This document shows positions 22,798 to 32,169 of a stretch of 64,000 bases of DNA, piece by piece. Source of the DNA: Halorussus sp. MSC15.2 (GTDB lineage Archaea > Halobacteriota > Halobacteria > Halobacteriales > Haladaptataceae); the NCBI RefSeq assembly GCF_010747475.1, contig NZ_VSLZ01000004.1:186001-250000 (forward strand). Reading direction: 5' to 3'. The position numbers were made by a program, and so were the translations under genes. Position 1 is the first letter of the stretch, and the number at the start of each line of letters is the position of its first letter. The notes under the pieces were generated by a model. It made no database searches, was not told the origin of the DNA, and saw only the letters and a program-made list of their open reading frames with translations.

Positions 22798-25215
22798 ATG
22801 ACAGGACCGAGCAGTTCGGCGGGAGTCACCCGCCGAGCGTTTCTCGGAGTCGCCGGTGGCTCGTTCGTCCTCGGACGAACCGGAGTCGCTTCGGCGCAGT
22901 CCCCCTCGTCGCCGGACGGTCGCTGGTCGATGTTCGGCGGCGATACTCGGAATTCGTCCGCGACCGCCCAACCGGGTCCGACCGGCGACCTCTCGTTGAG
23001 GTGGACGCTCGAAACCGGCGGGGAGGTCTGGTCCTCGCCCGCCGTCGCCGACGGGACCGTCTTCGTCGGAAGCGACGACGGCCGTGCCTACGCCGTCGAC
23101 GCCACGACCGGCGACGAATTGTGGCGCTTCGATACCGGGAAGAGCGTGGGATACGGCTCGCCCGCCGTCGCAGACGGGACGGTGTTCGTCCCGAGTCAGA
23201 ACGGGGGAAGCGTCGTCGCGCTCGACGCGGAGACCGGCGACGAGAGGTGGCGCTACTCCATCGGCCCGATGCACACCGACTACTACGTTCACGGGCCGAC
23301 CGTGGCGGACGGGACAGTCTACGTCGGCAACTCCGGCGGTAGCGTGAACGGCATCGACGCCGAGACGGGCGAAGAGCGGTGGCTGGCGCGCTGGGTGCCG
23401 AGAGGCGTCCGGTCGACGCCCGCCGTCGTGGGCGACACCGTCTACGCCGCGAGCATCAACGGCCGGGAGATTCTGGCACTCGACGCGGCTACCGGGGAGC
23501 GGCGTTGGGTCGAACGCGCCGGGGAGCCGCAAGACGCTCGCTACGGCGGGACCTCGTCGCCGGCGGTCGCCGGAGACGCGGTCTACGTCGGCCGAGGCGA
23601 CGGGCAGGTCGTCGCGCTCTCCGCGGCAGACGGGTCGGTCAGGTGGCGAACCGACACCGACGGTCCCGTGGATTCGTCGCCAGCGGTCGCCGACGGGACC
23701 GTCTACGTCGGCAGCTACGACGAAAACGTGTACGCGCTGGACGCCACGGACGGGACGATACGGTGGACCTACCGGACCGGGGGCGAGGTTCTCTCGTCGC
23801 CGGCCGTCGCCGACGGGGTGGTCTACGTCGGCAGCGGAGACGGCGTTCTCTACGCGCTCGACGCCGGGTCCGGCGAGGAGGTCGGCCGAATCGCCGTCGG
23901 AACGTGGATTCGCTCGTCGCCGGCGGTCGTCGATGGGACGGTCTACGTCGGGTCGGACGACGGGTGCGTCTACGCGATAGCCGAGACCGACAACCGTTCG
24001 CCCGACGCTCGGTTCGACCACTCGCCCGACGTTCCGAACGTGGCCGAGCCAATCGTGTTCGACGGGTCGCGGTCGAACGACCCCGACGGGGCGGTCGAGG
24101 AGTACGCGTGGAACTTCGGCTCCGGGCCGCCGGACGAATCGGGTCAGCGGGTCACTCACAGCTACGGTGAGACCGGCGAGTACGAGGTGGACCTGACAGT
24201 GACAGACGACGACGGCGCGACCGACACCGTGACTCGGACGATTCGAATACAGGAGATGACCGAAGCCATCGAGAACTTCCGAGTGAGGACCGTCGGTGGT
24301 CGGAGGGTCGTCGTCTCGTTCGAATCGGACCGCATCTTGAAACACTGCCGGGTGGACTTCGAGACCGAGGAGGAGGGCATCGTCGAGATGGTGATGGGGA
24401 ACTTCTCTGACGGGGAGGCGACCGCCGACAGCCGATTCCGGGTCTCGGGTCGGAGCTACACCTCGGTCCCGATTACCCTCCCGAGCGACGGGACGTACGA
24501 GGTGACGCTGGTCGGTGCCGACGCCGCCGACGGCGACAGCATCGCGGCGCGACAGTCCCGAGAGGTAGTGGTCCCCGACTCCGGCGACGAAGACGCCAAG
24601 ACGACCACTGCCCCCGGCGATAGCGAAACGCAAACGACTGCGGAGTCCACCACGACAGAGGGAACTCCGACGACTACCGACGAGGAGGCGACGACGACAA
24701 ACGGGAGGACCAATACCACCGAGGAGGCGATGTCATCAGAGACGACCGAACGGACCGATAAGTCGGGAAGTTCGACCGGCGGAGGCGAGACCGGCGGCAC
24801 TGGTGGAAACACCGGCGGCACCGGGAGAGCCACCGACGAAACGACGACCGCAGAGACCACGACCTCTGAAACCGCGACCACGACGACGGAGACGCCCACA
24901 GAGACCGCGACCAGCGAAACGACTACGGACCGGCCGACGACCAGCGAAAGCACGACCACCGGCACGGCCCGCGACGAAACGAAGACCACCGAAACGGCTG
25001 CTGACGGCCGAGCGGGAGCGACGACGAACTCCCCCCGAACAGGAGGGCAATCGACGGACGCGACGACACCCGGCGCGGAGAAACCGACCGGCGAGTCGGG
25101 ACTGTCCGGTGGCGCGTTCACTCGACTCGGCGCGGAACACGTCGTTGGCGGCCTCGCCGTCCTCGGCGGAGTCGGGAAGGCCGCGACGAGTCTCCTGACT
25201 GGCGGCGACGAGTAG
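22798..25215 (+). CDS. Tat-exported beta-propeller protein with PKD domain
   Basis: An 805-residue envelope protein. The N terminus has a Tat signal (TRRAFLGVAGGSF). Residues about 40-390 hold PQQ-binding-like repeats, each with SSPAVADGTVYVGS and ALDAxTG, about seven or eight blades. A PKD domain with FDGSRSNDPDG and WNFGSGPPDESG follows at about 400-480, then a beta domain and a long Thr/Ser/Glu-rich, probably glycosylated stalk (about 600-770). The end is hydrophobic (VVGGLAVLGGVGKAA) and may anchor in the membrane. No catalytic function is evident; adhesion or scaffolding is likely. It is alone in its transcription unit, divergent from the CGCGG gene. Confidence 0.85.
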   Translation: MTGPSSSAGVTRRAFLGVAGGSFVLGRTGVASAQSPSSPDGRWSMFGGDTRNSSATAQPGPTGDLSLRWTLETGGEVWSSPAVADGTVFVGSDDGRAYAVDATTGDELWRFDTGKSVGYGSPAVADGTVFVPSQNGGSVVALDAETGDERWRYSIGPMHTDYYVHGPTVADGTVYVGNSGGSVNGIDAETGEERWLARWVPRGVRSTPAVVGDTVYAASINGREILALDAATGERRWVERAGEPQDARYGGTSSPAVAGDAVYVGRGDGQVVALSAADGSVRWRTDTDGPVDSSPAVADGTVYVGSYDENVYALDATDGTIRWTYRTGGEVLSSPAVADGVVYVGSGDGVLYALDAGSGEEVGRIAVGTWIRSSPAVVDGTVYVGSDDGCVYAIAETDNRSPDARFDHSPDVPNVAEPIVFDGSRSNDPDGAVEEYAWNFGSGPPDESGQRVTHSYGETGEYEVDLTVTDDDGATDTVTRTIRIQEMTEAIENFRVRTVGGRRVVVSFESDRILKHCRVDFETEEEGIVEMVMGNFSDGEATADSRFRVSGRSYTSVPITLPSDGTYEVTLVGADAADGDSIAARQSREVVVPDSGDEDAKTTTAPGDSETQTTAESTTTEGTPTTTDEEATTTNGRTNTTEEAMSSETTERTDKSGSSTGGGETGGTGGNTGGTGRATDETTTAETTTSETATTTTETPTETATSETTTDRPTTSESTTTGTARDETKTTETAADGRAGATTNSPRTGGQSTDATTPGAEKPTGESGLSGGAFTRLGAEHVVGGLAVLGGVGKAATSLLTGGDE

Positions 25216-25233
25216 TCCGTCTCGACGGGTCGC

Positions 25234-26610
25234 TCAGTCCAGGAGTTCCACCAAGTCCGCGACGTCGCGGTCCTCCAACTCCGTCACCGCCTCGATTATC
25301 TGCTCGCGCTTCGCCTCGTCGTATCGCTCTCCCGCTGTCTCGTGGAACTTCCGGCGTATCTGTTCCCACGACATCGGGTCGTTGGGGTGGCCCTCGAACT
25401 GGTCTTTCTCGACGAGGTAGGTCGTGCCGTCCGCCATCTCGACCGCCACGACCGCGGGCATCTCGCCGTTCTCGAACCGGGTCGTGAGTTCGGGGTCCTC
25501 CGAGACCTCCACCTTTCGGAGGAGTTCCTGCACGTCGTCGCGGCGGATGCGCTCGGGGTCGTACTGGTCGTTGGTCATCTCGCGGTCCACGAGCGCGGCA
25601 GCGAGCATGTACGGCAGCGAGTGGTCGGCCTCCGCTTTCGTCTCGACCTCGTAGCGACTCCCCTCGCCGCCGCCGATGATGAGTTTCGCTCCGGCGAAGG
25701 TGTCGAGGCGTATCTTCTCGACGTCCTCGTGGTCGATGTCCTCGCGCTCGGCGAGTTCGACAACGCCCTCGACCGCCGACTGGGCGTACGTCTCGGCGAC
25801 GTACTTCTTCGTCATCACGTCGTGGACGCGCTCGGCGGGCGTGAACTCGGCCTCGAACTCGCCGGAGACCGTCTGCTTCCACCCCTTCTGGCCCTCGAAG
25901 AGGTTCTTGGGGCCGCCCATCCCGTTCTTGGCGAGGAACGCGGCGTAGACCGCGTTTCGGGCGGCGTTGGCCGACGCGATGCCCTTCCACTCGGAGATAC
26001 CCTCGGTTCGGGTCACGCGGAGCGCGTTGTGTGCGGTGCCAGCGATGCCGATGGCCGAGCGCAACTGTTCGCGGTCCAGTCCGAGTATCTTGCCCGCCCC
26101 GGTAGCAGCGGAAATCACGGTGTGGGTGACGTGGTCCCACCCGCGTTCGCGGACCGGCGCGTTCCACGCCAGCGCGGCCTGCACTTCGTACGCCACCCCG
26201 ATAGCGGTAATCAGGTCCTCGCCCGACGCGTCGGCGTACTCCCCGCAGGCCACGATACCGGCGATGTTGTCGCTCGGATGGGGCGTCTCGCCCGGCGCGA
26301 GAAACGAGTCCATGTAGTCGAGGTAGCGCACGAGAGCGGTGTTGTACATCGTCGCGTCCGGCGGCGACGCGGTCGTGGCGTCCGGGGTGGAGTCGCCCCC
26401 TGACGAACCGCCGCCCCAGAGCGAACAGCCCTCGCCGCCGAACTCGGCGACGGTGTCGCCGACGACGCCGACCGGTTCCTCCTCCATCGCGGCGACCGCG
26501 ATGCCGATGGAGTCGAGGACGCGCTTCTGGAGTTCGTCTACGGTGTCGTCGCTCAGGTCCTCGAAGTCGAGACCGAGCGCGAAGTCGGCGATGGCGTCAG
26601 TCGTTGTCAT
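25234..26610 (-). CDS. MmgE/PrpD family protein
   Basis: A 458-residue protein of the MmgE/PrpD (2-methylcitrate dehydratase) family: an all-helical domain plus a C-terminal alpha/beta domain, with GDSTPDATTASPPDATMYNT near the front, HPSDNIAG in the active-site region and YDPERIRRDDVQ later. Relatives dehydrate 2-methylcitrate or hydrolyse other tricarboxylates, and iminodisuccinate epimerase and aconitate decarboxylase share this fold. The ATG at 26610 is chosen because the conserved domain begins there; an upstream in-frame start adds nine unlike residues. No propionate genes lie nearby, so the substrate is uncertain. Confidence 0.9.
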   Translation of the reverse strand: MTTTDAIADFALGLDFEDLSDDTVDELQKRVLDSIGIAVAAMEEEPVGVVGDTVAEFGGEGCSLWGGGSSGGDSTPDATTASPPDATMYNTALVRYLDYMDSFLAPGETPHPSDNIAGIVACGEYADASGEDLITAIGVAYEVQAALAWNAPVRERGWDHVTHTVISAATGAGKILGLDREQLRSAIGIAGTAHNALRVTRTEGISEWKGIASANAARNAVYAAFLAKNGMGGPKNLFEGQKGWKQTVSGEFEAEFTPAERVHDVMTKKYVAETYAQSAVEGVVELAEREDIDHEDVEKIRLDTFAGAKLIIGGGEGSRYEVETKAEADHSLPYMLAAALVDREMTNDQYDPERIRRDDVQELLRKVEVSEDPELTTRFENGEMPAVVAVEMADGTTYLVEKDQFEGHPNDPMSWEQIRRKFHETAGERYDEAKREQIIEAVTELEDRDVADLVELLD

Positions 26611-26724
26611 AGGCGAGGGTGCGTCGCACCCCGGCAAAAAACGGACCGTGCGTTCAGTCGAACCTATCGGTAGTAAGGTCGGATTACGCGTGGCTGATAG
26701 TTCGGTCGGCGGCAGGGCGTGGTA

Positions 26725-26820
26725 CCGAAATCGGTGCTTCGTGCCGGAACTGGTGCGTCAGTGTGATGGCGATGCGTCGGGCCGAAAGCGGTGCGTCTGG
26801 CCGACGGCGATGCGTCAGCG
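26725..26820. repeat. Five degenerate ~19-base tandem repeats
   Basis: Five units of 18-20 bases begin at 26725, 26744, 26764, 26782 and 26801. Most are close to CCGAAANCGGTGCGTCNGG on the plus strand, with GCGNTGCGTC the most constant part. The last unit covers the stop and final codons of the S-layer-like gene (26815-26820), so the array begins in the gene tail and runs into the intergenic DNA. No coding role is seen, and the copies are too few and too different to be a CRISPR. It may be slippage-derived, or a terminator or attenuator region. Confidence 0.55.
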
Positions 26821-28920
26821 TCGCCGGGCCACGAACGCACCGCCCGCGAGCAGGGCGACGAGTCCGGCCAGCGCCGACACCGGCCCGAACCCGGGCGCGG
26901 GAGCGCTCGCCTCGACCGTCGTCTCCTCGGTCGTCGTAGTCGTGTCGCCCTCGGCCGCGGGCGTCTCGGTCTCCGCGTCCGTCGCACCACCGGTCTCGGT
27001 CGTGGTCTCGTCGCCGCCTTCGCCGGCGGCCTCCGTCGTCTCCTCACCGACCGGAGTCGTCTCTTCCTCGGCCGCGGTGGTGGTCGTCGTAGTGGCCTGT
27101 GCCTCGGCCGCACCGCCGCTGACGACGACGCCGGTCGCGTTGGACTCGGGGTCGTTCGTCGAGACAGTGAAGTTGGTACCCGGCGGCACGTCCGAGAAGT
27201 CGAACGTCGCCTCCCACGTTCCGTCCTCGGAGATAGTCACGGTCTGGCGCTTGAGGAACGGGTTCTGGTCGGTGTTGGCGACCTCGACGGTCAGTTCCGT
27301 GCCCGGCGCGGCGGTGCTGGTGCCCGAGATGGTCGCACCGCTCGCCGAGGGAACTTCGATGGGCCGGTCGAACGAGATGTCGCGCTCGACGACCGTGAAG
27401 TTCGCCACGAGCGAGGTCTGGTTCCCGGCCGAGACGTAGGGGTTCGCCGCCGAAATCGTGAAGTTCGCTCGGTAGGTCCTGTTGGGTTCCAGCGTGTTCG
27501 AGTCAACGAGCAGGAAGAACTGGTTGCCCGACTCGTCCACGATGAGTCTGGCCTCGTCGAGCGGGACCTCCTGAGCCGGTTGGTTTATCTCACTGACGCG
27601 GGTCAGGTTCATCGATAGCCCCGTCGTCTCGTTGTTGAGGTCCGAGATGTTCTGGACGTAACTGTACAGGCCGGACGCCTGCACCCGCACGATGGCCCAG
27701 TCCTGATTCGCCACGGTCTGGTTCTGCGTGGCGACCTCGGTCAGTTGGGCCACGGACCGGACGTTCGCGCGGTCGGGCGCGGTCCAGACCTGAATGCCCT
27801 GCGTCGAGCGTTCGGTCAGCCGTATCGACCCCACGTCGCTCCGCGTCGCTCCGACGAACACCTCGACCGGGTACGTCGCGGCGTCAAGTCGGCCGGGAAT
27901 CGGGTCGGTCACCATCTGGAAGTCGGTCAACTCGTCCTCGCCGACGACCGAGACCCCGGTCCCGTTGGGCGCGATACCGGCCCGGAAGGTGTCGAGAGCC
28001 ACGGTCGCGGTGCCGTCGCCGTTCGCGTCGACGACCGTGAACCGCGAGAGGTAGCCGACCTGCCGAGAGCCTATCGTCACCGTCGCTCGGTCGGTCCCGT
28101 CGAACGTGACGTTGAACCGGGCCACGTCACCGCGCTGTTCGGTGACGGTCCGGTTCGACAGGGACGCGGTTCCGTCGGCGGGTTCGACCACGGTTATCGC
28201 GGTTTCGACGCGCGCCGTTCCGTCGGCGGTTACCAACGTGATGTTGTACGTCCCGGGTTCGACGCCGGTGAAGTTGGCGTCGAGCACGGCCTCATTGCTT
28301 ATGTTACGAGTGACGACCGCGCTGCCGTCACGGACCTCGACAGACTGGAACACGTCCGCCAACTGGGACGCGCTCAGTTGCTCCGAGAGGAGAGTGAGAC
28401 CGTATCCCGCTCGGTTCGACTGGATTCGGAGGTCGGTCTGTGACTCGGGACTGTCGTCGTTCTGGACCACCGTGTCGCCGAAGGTCGCGTTGAGCGACTG
28501 CTGGGCGATTTCGAAACTCGCCTCGCCGACGCTGCCCACGCCCACGACGTTGCCGTCCCGGATGACGACCGGTTGCCCGTTCTCGTCGACGACGACGTAC
28601 CGGCCGTCGAGGTTGCTCGTGGCGAACACCGCCGTCCCGTTACCCCCGAGCAACACTTCAGTGGCGAGTCCGCCGACCTGCCCGTTCTGGACCCGGCGTA
28701 TCGCCCAGACTTCGCTCGCGTTCCCGTCACCGGCGGTGAACCGCAGGAACTGCCCCTGCCAGAACACCTCGCCCGAGTCGGCCGGCACCTCGTCCAGACC
28801 CGGGTCTTGGGCCTGAGACGTACTCTCCGTACTGGTCATCGCCGCTCCGGTCACGCCCGCCGTCGCCGCGCTGACGACGAGCAGTGCTATCAGTAATACA
28901 CTCGTACGTGTTCGTGTCAT
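26815..28920 (-). CDS. S-layer-like surface protein with PGF-CTERM tail
   Basis: A 701-residue exported protein. The start is the ATG at 28920, followed by a Sec-type signal (MTRTRTSVLLIALLVVSAA). Early residues FWQGQFLRFTAGDGN resemble the BGTF surface domain of haloarchaeal S-layer-like proteins, and Ig-like strand-rich modules follow. Many N-x-T/S sites and a Thr/Glu-rich stalk precede the end PGFGPVSALAGLVALLAGG and an arginine tail, the PGF-CTERM signal processed by archaeosortase A for lipid anchoring. It is the largest surface protein in the window and likely a cell-wall component. It is divergent from DUF998 across a 481-base gap. A 19-base tandem repeat starts inside its stop. Confidence 0.9.
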   Translation of the reverse strand: MTRTRTSVLLIALLVVSAATAGVTGAAMTSTESTSQAQDPGLDEVPADSGEVFWQGQFLRFTAGDGNASEVWAIRRVQNGQVGGLATEVLLGGNGTAVFATSNLDGRYVVVDENGQPVVIRDGNVVGVGSVGEASFEIAQQSLNATFGDTVVQNDDSPESQTDLRIQSNRAGYGLTLLSEQLSASQLADVFQSVEVRDGSAVVTRNISNEAVLDANFTGVEPGTYNITLVTADGTARVETAITVVEPADGTASLSNRTVTEQRGDVARFNVTFDGTDRATVTIGSRQVGYLSRFTVVDANGDGTATVALDTFRAGIAPNGTGVSVVGEDELTDFQMVTDPIPGRLDAATYPVEVFVGATRSDVGSIRLTERSTQGIQVWTAPDRANVRSVAQLTEVATQNQTVANQDWAIVRVQASGLYSYVQNISDLNNETTGLSMNLTRVSEINQPAQEVPLDEARLIVDESGNQFFLLVDSNTLEPNRTYRANFTISAANPYVSAGNQTSLVANFTVVERDISFDRPIEVPSASGATISGTSTAAPGTELTVEVANTDQNPFLKRQTVTISEDGTWEATFDFSDVPPGTNFTVSTNDPESNATGVVVSGGAAEAQATTTTTTAAEEETTPVGEETTEAAGEGGDETTTETGGATDAETETPAAEGDTTTTTEETTVEASAPAPGFGPVSALAGLVALLAGGAFVARRR

Positions 28921-29401
28921 GAGTTCCCCATCTCCCCCCCGCAGACTCGACCGTCGTGCGGGTCTCGTGGGGAATTCGGCGAAATCCGATAAGTATCTTG
29001 TGACGGTAGGGTCGGCTTTGGGTCCGAACAAAGACTGCCTAGCCCGGCGAACTCCCGACAATCGAACCGGGTCGCGGTACGCCTCCTCCCCCGGAGACGC
29101 CGAACTGTCGTCGTCTCGAAATGCGCCGAAGCGTCCACCTGCCGAGGAGGGACGAGGTAGTGTGAAGACCCCGGGATTTCAGGCTGTGATGTGCTGTTAG
29201 GGCCTAATTGGCTCGGCAGTATCGACTGTCCGACGACGCGACACGGTTGCTATCGCAGCGTTGCGGCGGTTGCAGTCCAGTACGTACAACTGCGGGTTAA
29301 GCAGTAACTAACGGCGTCGAAAACCGTCGACACTACACCAGAGTCCACGCCGGCGGCGAACTCCAAGACATTTTATATATCGTTGCTTCGAACCCGGTGA
29401 C
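28921..29401. other. Divergent intergenic region
   Basis: This 481-base gap separates the S-layer-like gene and the DUF998 gene. On the minus side ACTTATCGG (about 28988-28996) is the best TATA-like element, some 70 bases before the surface-protein start. A C7 run lies at about 28932. The plus-side promoter is at 29371. Between 29050 and 29360 I see nothing that supports a gene; short open frames there are not acidic. Confidence 0.4.
29371..29380 (+). promoter_or_regulatory. TATA box of the DUF998 gene
   Basis: TTTTATATAT lies 22-31 bases before the GTG at 29402, as for a leaderless transcript, and supports that start. Confidence 0.6.
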
Positions 29402-29974
29402 GTGACACGTTTCGATACGCTCTCGCGGGGGTGCGGAGTCGCCGCACCGCTCGTCACGCTCGGTGCGATTCTGGTCGCCACGCTCGTCTCGCCGTCGTTC
29501 TCTTGGGCGTCGAGCGCGCTCTCGGACCTCGGACGGCCCGGCGCACCGACCGCGGCGATTTTCAACGGCGGGTTGGTCCTCGGGGCGCTACTGGCGCTCC
29601 CCTTCGTCGCGCGAGTCGGTCTCGGTGCCCGACGGCACCTGACTCGGGCCGGAGTCGCGGCGTTCGGTCTCGCGGCCGTCTCGATGGGTCTCGTCGGCGT
29701 GTTCCCCGACGGCCACGCCAACCACTTCCCGGCGGCCATCTCGCTGTATCTCTTCGTGACCTACGGCCTGTTCCTCTACAGGTCGGGGCGAGTCCGCGAC
29801 GGGGCGACGAACACGGGACTCGCGGCTATCTGGCTCGGAGTCGCCCACCTCACGTCGTGGGTCGTGTGGGCCGCGGGCCTGCGAATCGGACCGGGACTCG
29901 CGGTCCCGGAGACGGTCGGGGCCGCGATTTTCGTCGCGTGGATAGGTCTCGCGTGGGGTCTCACCGAGGAGTGA
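29402..29974 (+). CDS. DUF998 membrane protein
   Basis: A 190-residue protein with six hydrophobic segments and the DUF998 pattern: SSALSDLG in the first loop, GVFPDG in the middle and a repeated small-residue helix layout. The family is widespread in archaea and bacteria; function is unknown. The GTG start is supported by a TATA box 22-31 bases upstream. The following aldehyde dehydrogenase gene starts 45 bases later on the same strand, so the two could share a transcript. Confidence 0.85.
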   Translation: MTRFDTLSRGCGVAAPLVTLGAILVATLVSPSFSWASSALSDLGRPGAPTAAIFNGGLVLGALLALPFVARVGLGARRHLTRAGVAAFGLAAVSMGLVGVFPDGHANHFPAAISLYLFVTYGLFLYRSGRVRDGATNTGLAAIWLGVAHLTSWVVWAAGLRIGPGLAVPETVGAAIFVAWIGLAWGLTEE

Positions 29975-30019
29975 ACTCGCCCGAAGCTACAACCTGTTGG
30001 CGGACGTACTTCGTCCGTC

Positions 30020-31423
30020 ATGGACCGCACTAATCCCGCGACCGGGGAGTCGCTCGAACCGATACCCGACGACTCCGAGGCGGAGGTAGACGCCGCCCTC
30101 GATACCGCCACGGAGACCTTCGCGGCGTGGAAGGACGTTCCCATCACGAAGCGCCAGCAGTTGCTCGCGAACGCCGGAGACGTCCTCCGCGAGAACGAGC
30201 AGGAGTACGCCGAACTGATGACGAAGGAGATGGGGAAACCGGTCTCGGCGGCCGTCTCGGAGGTCGAGAAGTGCGCGTGGGTCTGCGACTACTACGCCGA
30301 GAACGCGGCCGAACACCTCCAGACCGAGCGCCGACCCGGCCCCGCCCACGCCGAGACCTCCGTGTCCTACGAACCGCTCGGTCCGATTCTGGCGGTCATG
30401 CCGTGGAACTTCCCGTTCTGGCAGGTGTTCCGCTTCGCGGCCCCGCACCTCACCGCGGGCAACGTCGGCCTGCTGAAACACGCCTCGAACGTCCCGGGGT
30501 GCGCGCAGGCGATTCAGGAAGTCTTCGAGGAGGCGGGCTACCCGGAGGGCGTCTTCCAGTCGCTCGTCGTCCACTCCGACGAGGCCGAACGAGTCATCGA
30601 GGACGACCGCGTGCAGGCGGTCACGCTCACGGGGAGCGCCCGCGCTGGGCGTGCTGTGGCCAAGACCGCGGGCGAGAACCTGAAGAAGAGCGTCCTCGAA
30701 CTCGGCGGGTCGGACCCCTTCGTCGTGCTGGACGACGCGGACCTCGACGCTGCGGCGGAGACCGGGGCACAGGCCCGAACCCTCAACGCGGGACAGTCCT
30801 GTATCGCCGCCAAGCGGTTCGTCGTCCACACCGACGTCTACGACGAGTTCCTCGACAGGTTCGTCTCGGCGATGGACGACGTGACCGTGGGCGACCCGAC
30901 CGACGAGGACACCGACATCGGTCCGCAGGCCCGCGAGGACCTGCTGGAGGGCGTCCACGAGCAGGTCCAGCAGACGGTCGAGGAGGGTGCGACCCTCGAA
31001 CTCGGGGGCGAACCGCTCGACAGAGACGGGTTCTACTACCCGCCGACCGTGCTGACCGACGTGCCCCGCGACTCGGTGGCGGCCACCGAGGAGGTGTTCG
31101 GTCCCGCCGCGGCCGTCTTCGAAGTCGAAGACGAACAGGAGGCCGTCGAAGTCGCCAACGACCACCACCTCGGACTCGGCGCGTCGATATGGACGCGGGA
31201 CTTGGATAGGGGGGAGGACGTCGCCCACCGCATCGACGCCGGGATGACCTTCGTCAACGAACTCGTGAAGTCCGACCCCAGAGTCCCCTTCGGCGGCGTG
31301 AAGGACTCGGGCTACGGTCGCGAGTTGGCCGTCCACGGCATCGAGGAGTTCGTGAACAAGAAGACGGTGTGGGTGCAGGACGCCGACGGGAACGAGGAAG
31401 ACGTGGACGTGACGATAGAGTAG
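30020..31423 (+). CDS. Succinate-semialdehyde dehydrogenase-like aldehyde dehydrogenase
   Basis: A 467-residue NAD(P)-dependent aldehyde dehydrogenase of the succinate-semialdehyde group. It has PWNFPFWQVFRFAAP, the nucleotide motif LTGSARAGR, the general base Glu227 in LELGGSDPF, the nucleophile Cys261 in NAGQSCIAAKRF, and FGGVKDSGYGREL near the end. Length and motifs are complete. It oxidises succinate semialdehyde or a similar short aldehyde in the cytosol. No GABA-aminotransferase lies nearby, so the pathway is unknown. It converges on the halocyanin gene with a 4-base gap. Confidence 0.9.
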   Translation: MDRTNPATGESLEPIPDDSEAEVDAALDTATETFAAWKDVPITKRQQLLANAGDVLRENEQEYAELMTKEMGKPVSAAVSEVEKCAWVCDYYAENAAEHLQTERRPGPAHAETSVSYEPLGPILAVMPWNFPFWQVFRFAAPHLTAGNVGLLKHASNVPGCAQAIQEVFEEAGYPEGVFQSLVVHSDEAERVIEDDRVQAVTLTGSARAGRAVAKTAGENLKKSVLELGGSDPFVVLDDADLDAAAETGAQARTLNAGQSCIAAKRFVVHTDVYDEFLDRFVSAMDDVTVGDPTDEDTDIGPQAREDLLEGVHEQVQQTVEEGATLELGGEPLDRDGFYYPPTVLTDVPRDSVAATEEVFGPAAAVFEVEDEQEAVEVANDHHLGLGASIWTRDLDRGEDVAHRIDAGMTFVNELVKSDPRVPFGGVKDSGYGRELAVHGIEEFVNKKTVWVQDADGNEEDVDVTIE

Positions 31424-31427
31424 CGGA

Positions 31428-32102
31428 CTACTCCCGTCGCCGACTCCGTATCTCGGCCAGCGGGAGACCGAGCAGGCCGACGACCAGCGCCCCGCCGAAT
31501 CCGAGCGTGAGGGTGTCCGAGAGGCCCGACCCGCCGGACCCCGAAGGTGCGCCCGCCCCGCCGGTAGCGCCGGGTTCGCTCGAACCGTTCGCACTGGACC
31601 CGCCGCCCGACGAGGAGGACCCGCTGACCTCCACGTCTCCGACGACGACAGCGCCCTTCATGCCCATGGCTTTGTGGGGCACGCAGGCGTACTTGACGAC
31701 GCCTTTCGAGTCGAACGTCTGGCTGAAGGTGTGACCCTGTTTATCGGTCATCTTGCTCTCGAACGACCCGTCCTCAGCCACCACGTTGTGGCTGCCGCCG
31801 TTGCCGGTCCACTTCCAGACGACCTTCGTGCCGGGGTCCACCCGGACGGCGGCCGGGCCGAACGCGAAGGAACCGTCGTTCCCTTTCGCGCCCACCTCGA
31901 CCGTCACTTCGGATTTCCCGGTCTCGTCCACCACGCCGTCGTAGTTCGACACGTTCTCGAACCACCCGTCGAAGGACGACTGGGCCGCCGCGGGCGCGCT
32001 CGCGCCGACACCCGCGGCCGTCACGCCCGCGACGCCCGCCGCGCCCTTCAGGAACGTTCGTCGGTCCACTGCGCCATTCGAGCGGGAAGTATCGGAGTTC
32101 AT
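31428..32102 (-). CDS. Halocyanin, Tat-exported blue copper protein
   Basis: A 224-residue electron-transfer protein. The N terminus has a Tat signal (DRRTFLKGAAGVAGV). The cupredoxin domain has the copper ligands His in GGSHNVVAED, Cys in KYACVPHKAMGMKG, and the later His and Met of that loop, as in halocyanins. A Gly/Ser-rich linker and one membrane helix anchor the protein outside the cell. The same domain is nearly duplicated at 57801-58391. It probably donates electrons to a terminal oxidase or another copper enzyme. A TATA box lies 29-38 bases before the ATG. Confidence 0.93.
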   Translation of the reverse strand: MNSDTSRSNGAVDRRTFLKGAAGVAGVTAAGVGASAPAAAQSSFDGWFENVSNYDGVVDETGKSEVTVEVGAKGNDGSFAFGPAAVRVDPGTKVVWKWTGNGGSHNVVAEDGSFESKMTDKQGHTFSQTFDSKGVVKYACVPHKAMGMKGAVVVGDVEVSGSSSSGGGSSANGSSEPGATGGAGAPSGSGGSGLSDTLTLGFGGALVVGLLGLPLAEIRSRRRE

Positions 32103-32130
32103 CGTAATTGGAGGTTGCGCGGAGAGGACG

Positions 32131-32140
32131 ATATAAACCC
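32131..32140 (-). promoter_or_regulatory. TATA box of halocyanin gene
   Basis: Minus-strand GGGTTTATAT lies 29-38 bases before the ATG at 32102, the expected haloarchaeal spacing. Confidence 0.55.
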
Positions 32141-32169
32141 CCTCTGGTTCCCAAGGAGTGAAAACGGGA

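Noticed and set aside
22777..24633. 618-codon antisense frame over the beta-propeller gene
   Set aside because: A mirror of the repeated propeller codons; no start context or promoter on that strand, and the forward gene has a Tat signal and clear repeats.
26725..26820. CRISPR-like array
   Set aside because: Five 18-20 base degenerate units with no spacers; this is a tandem repeat.
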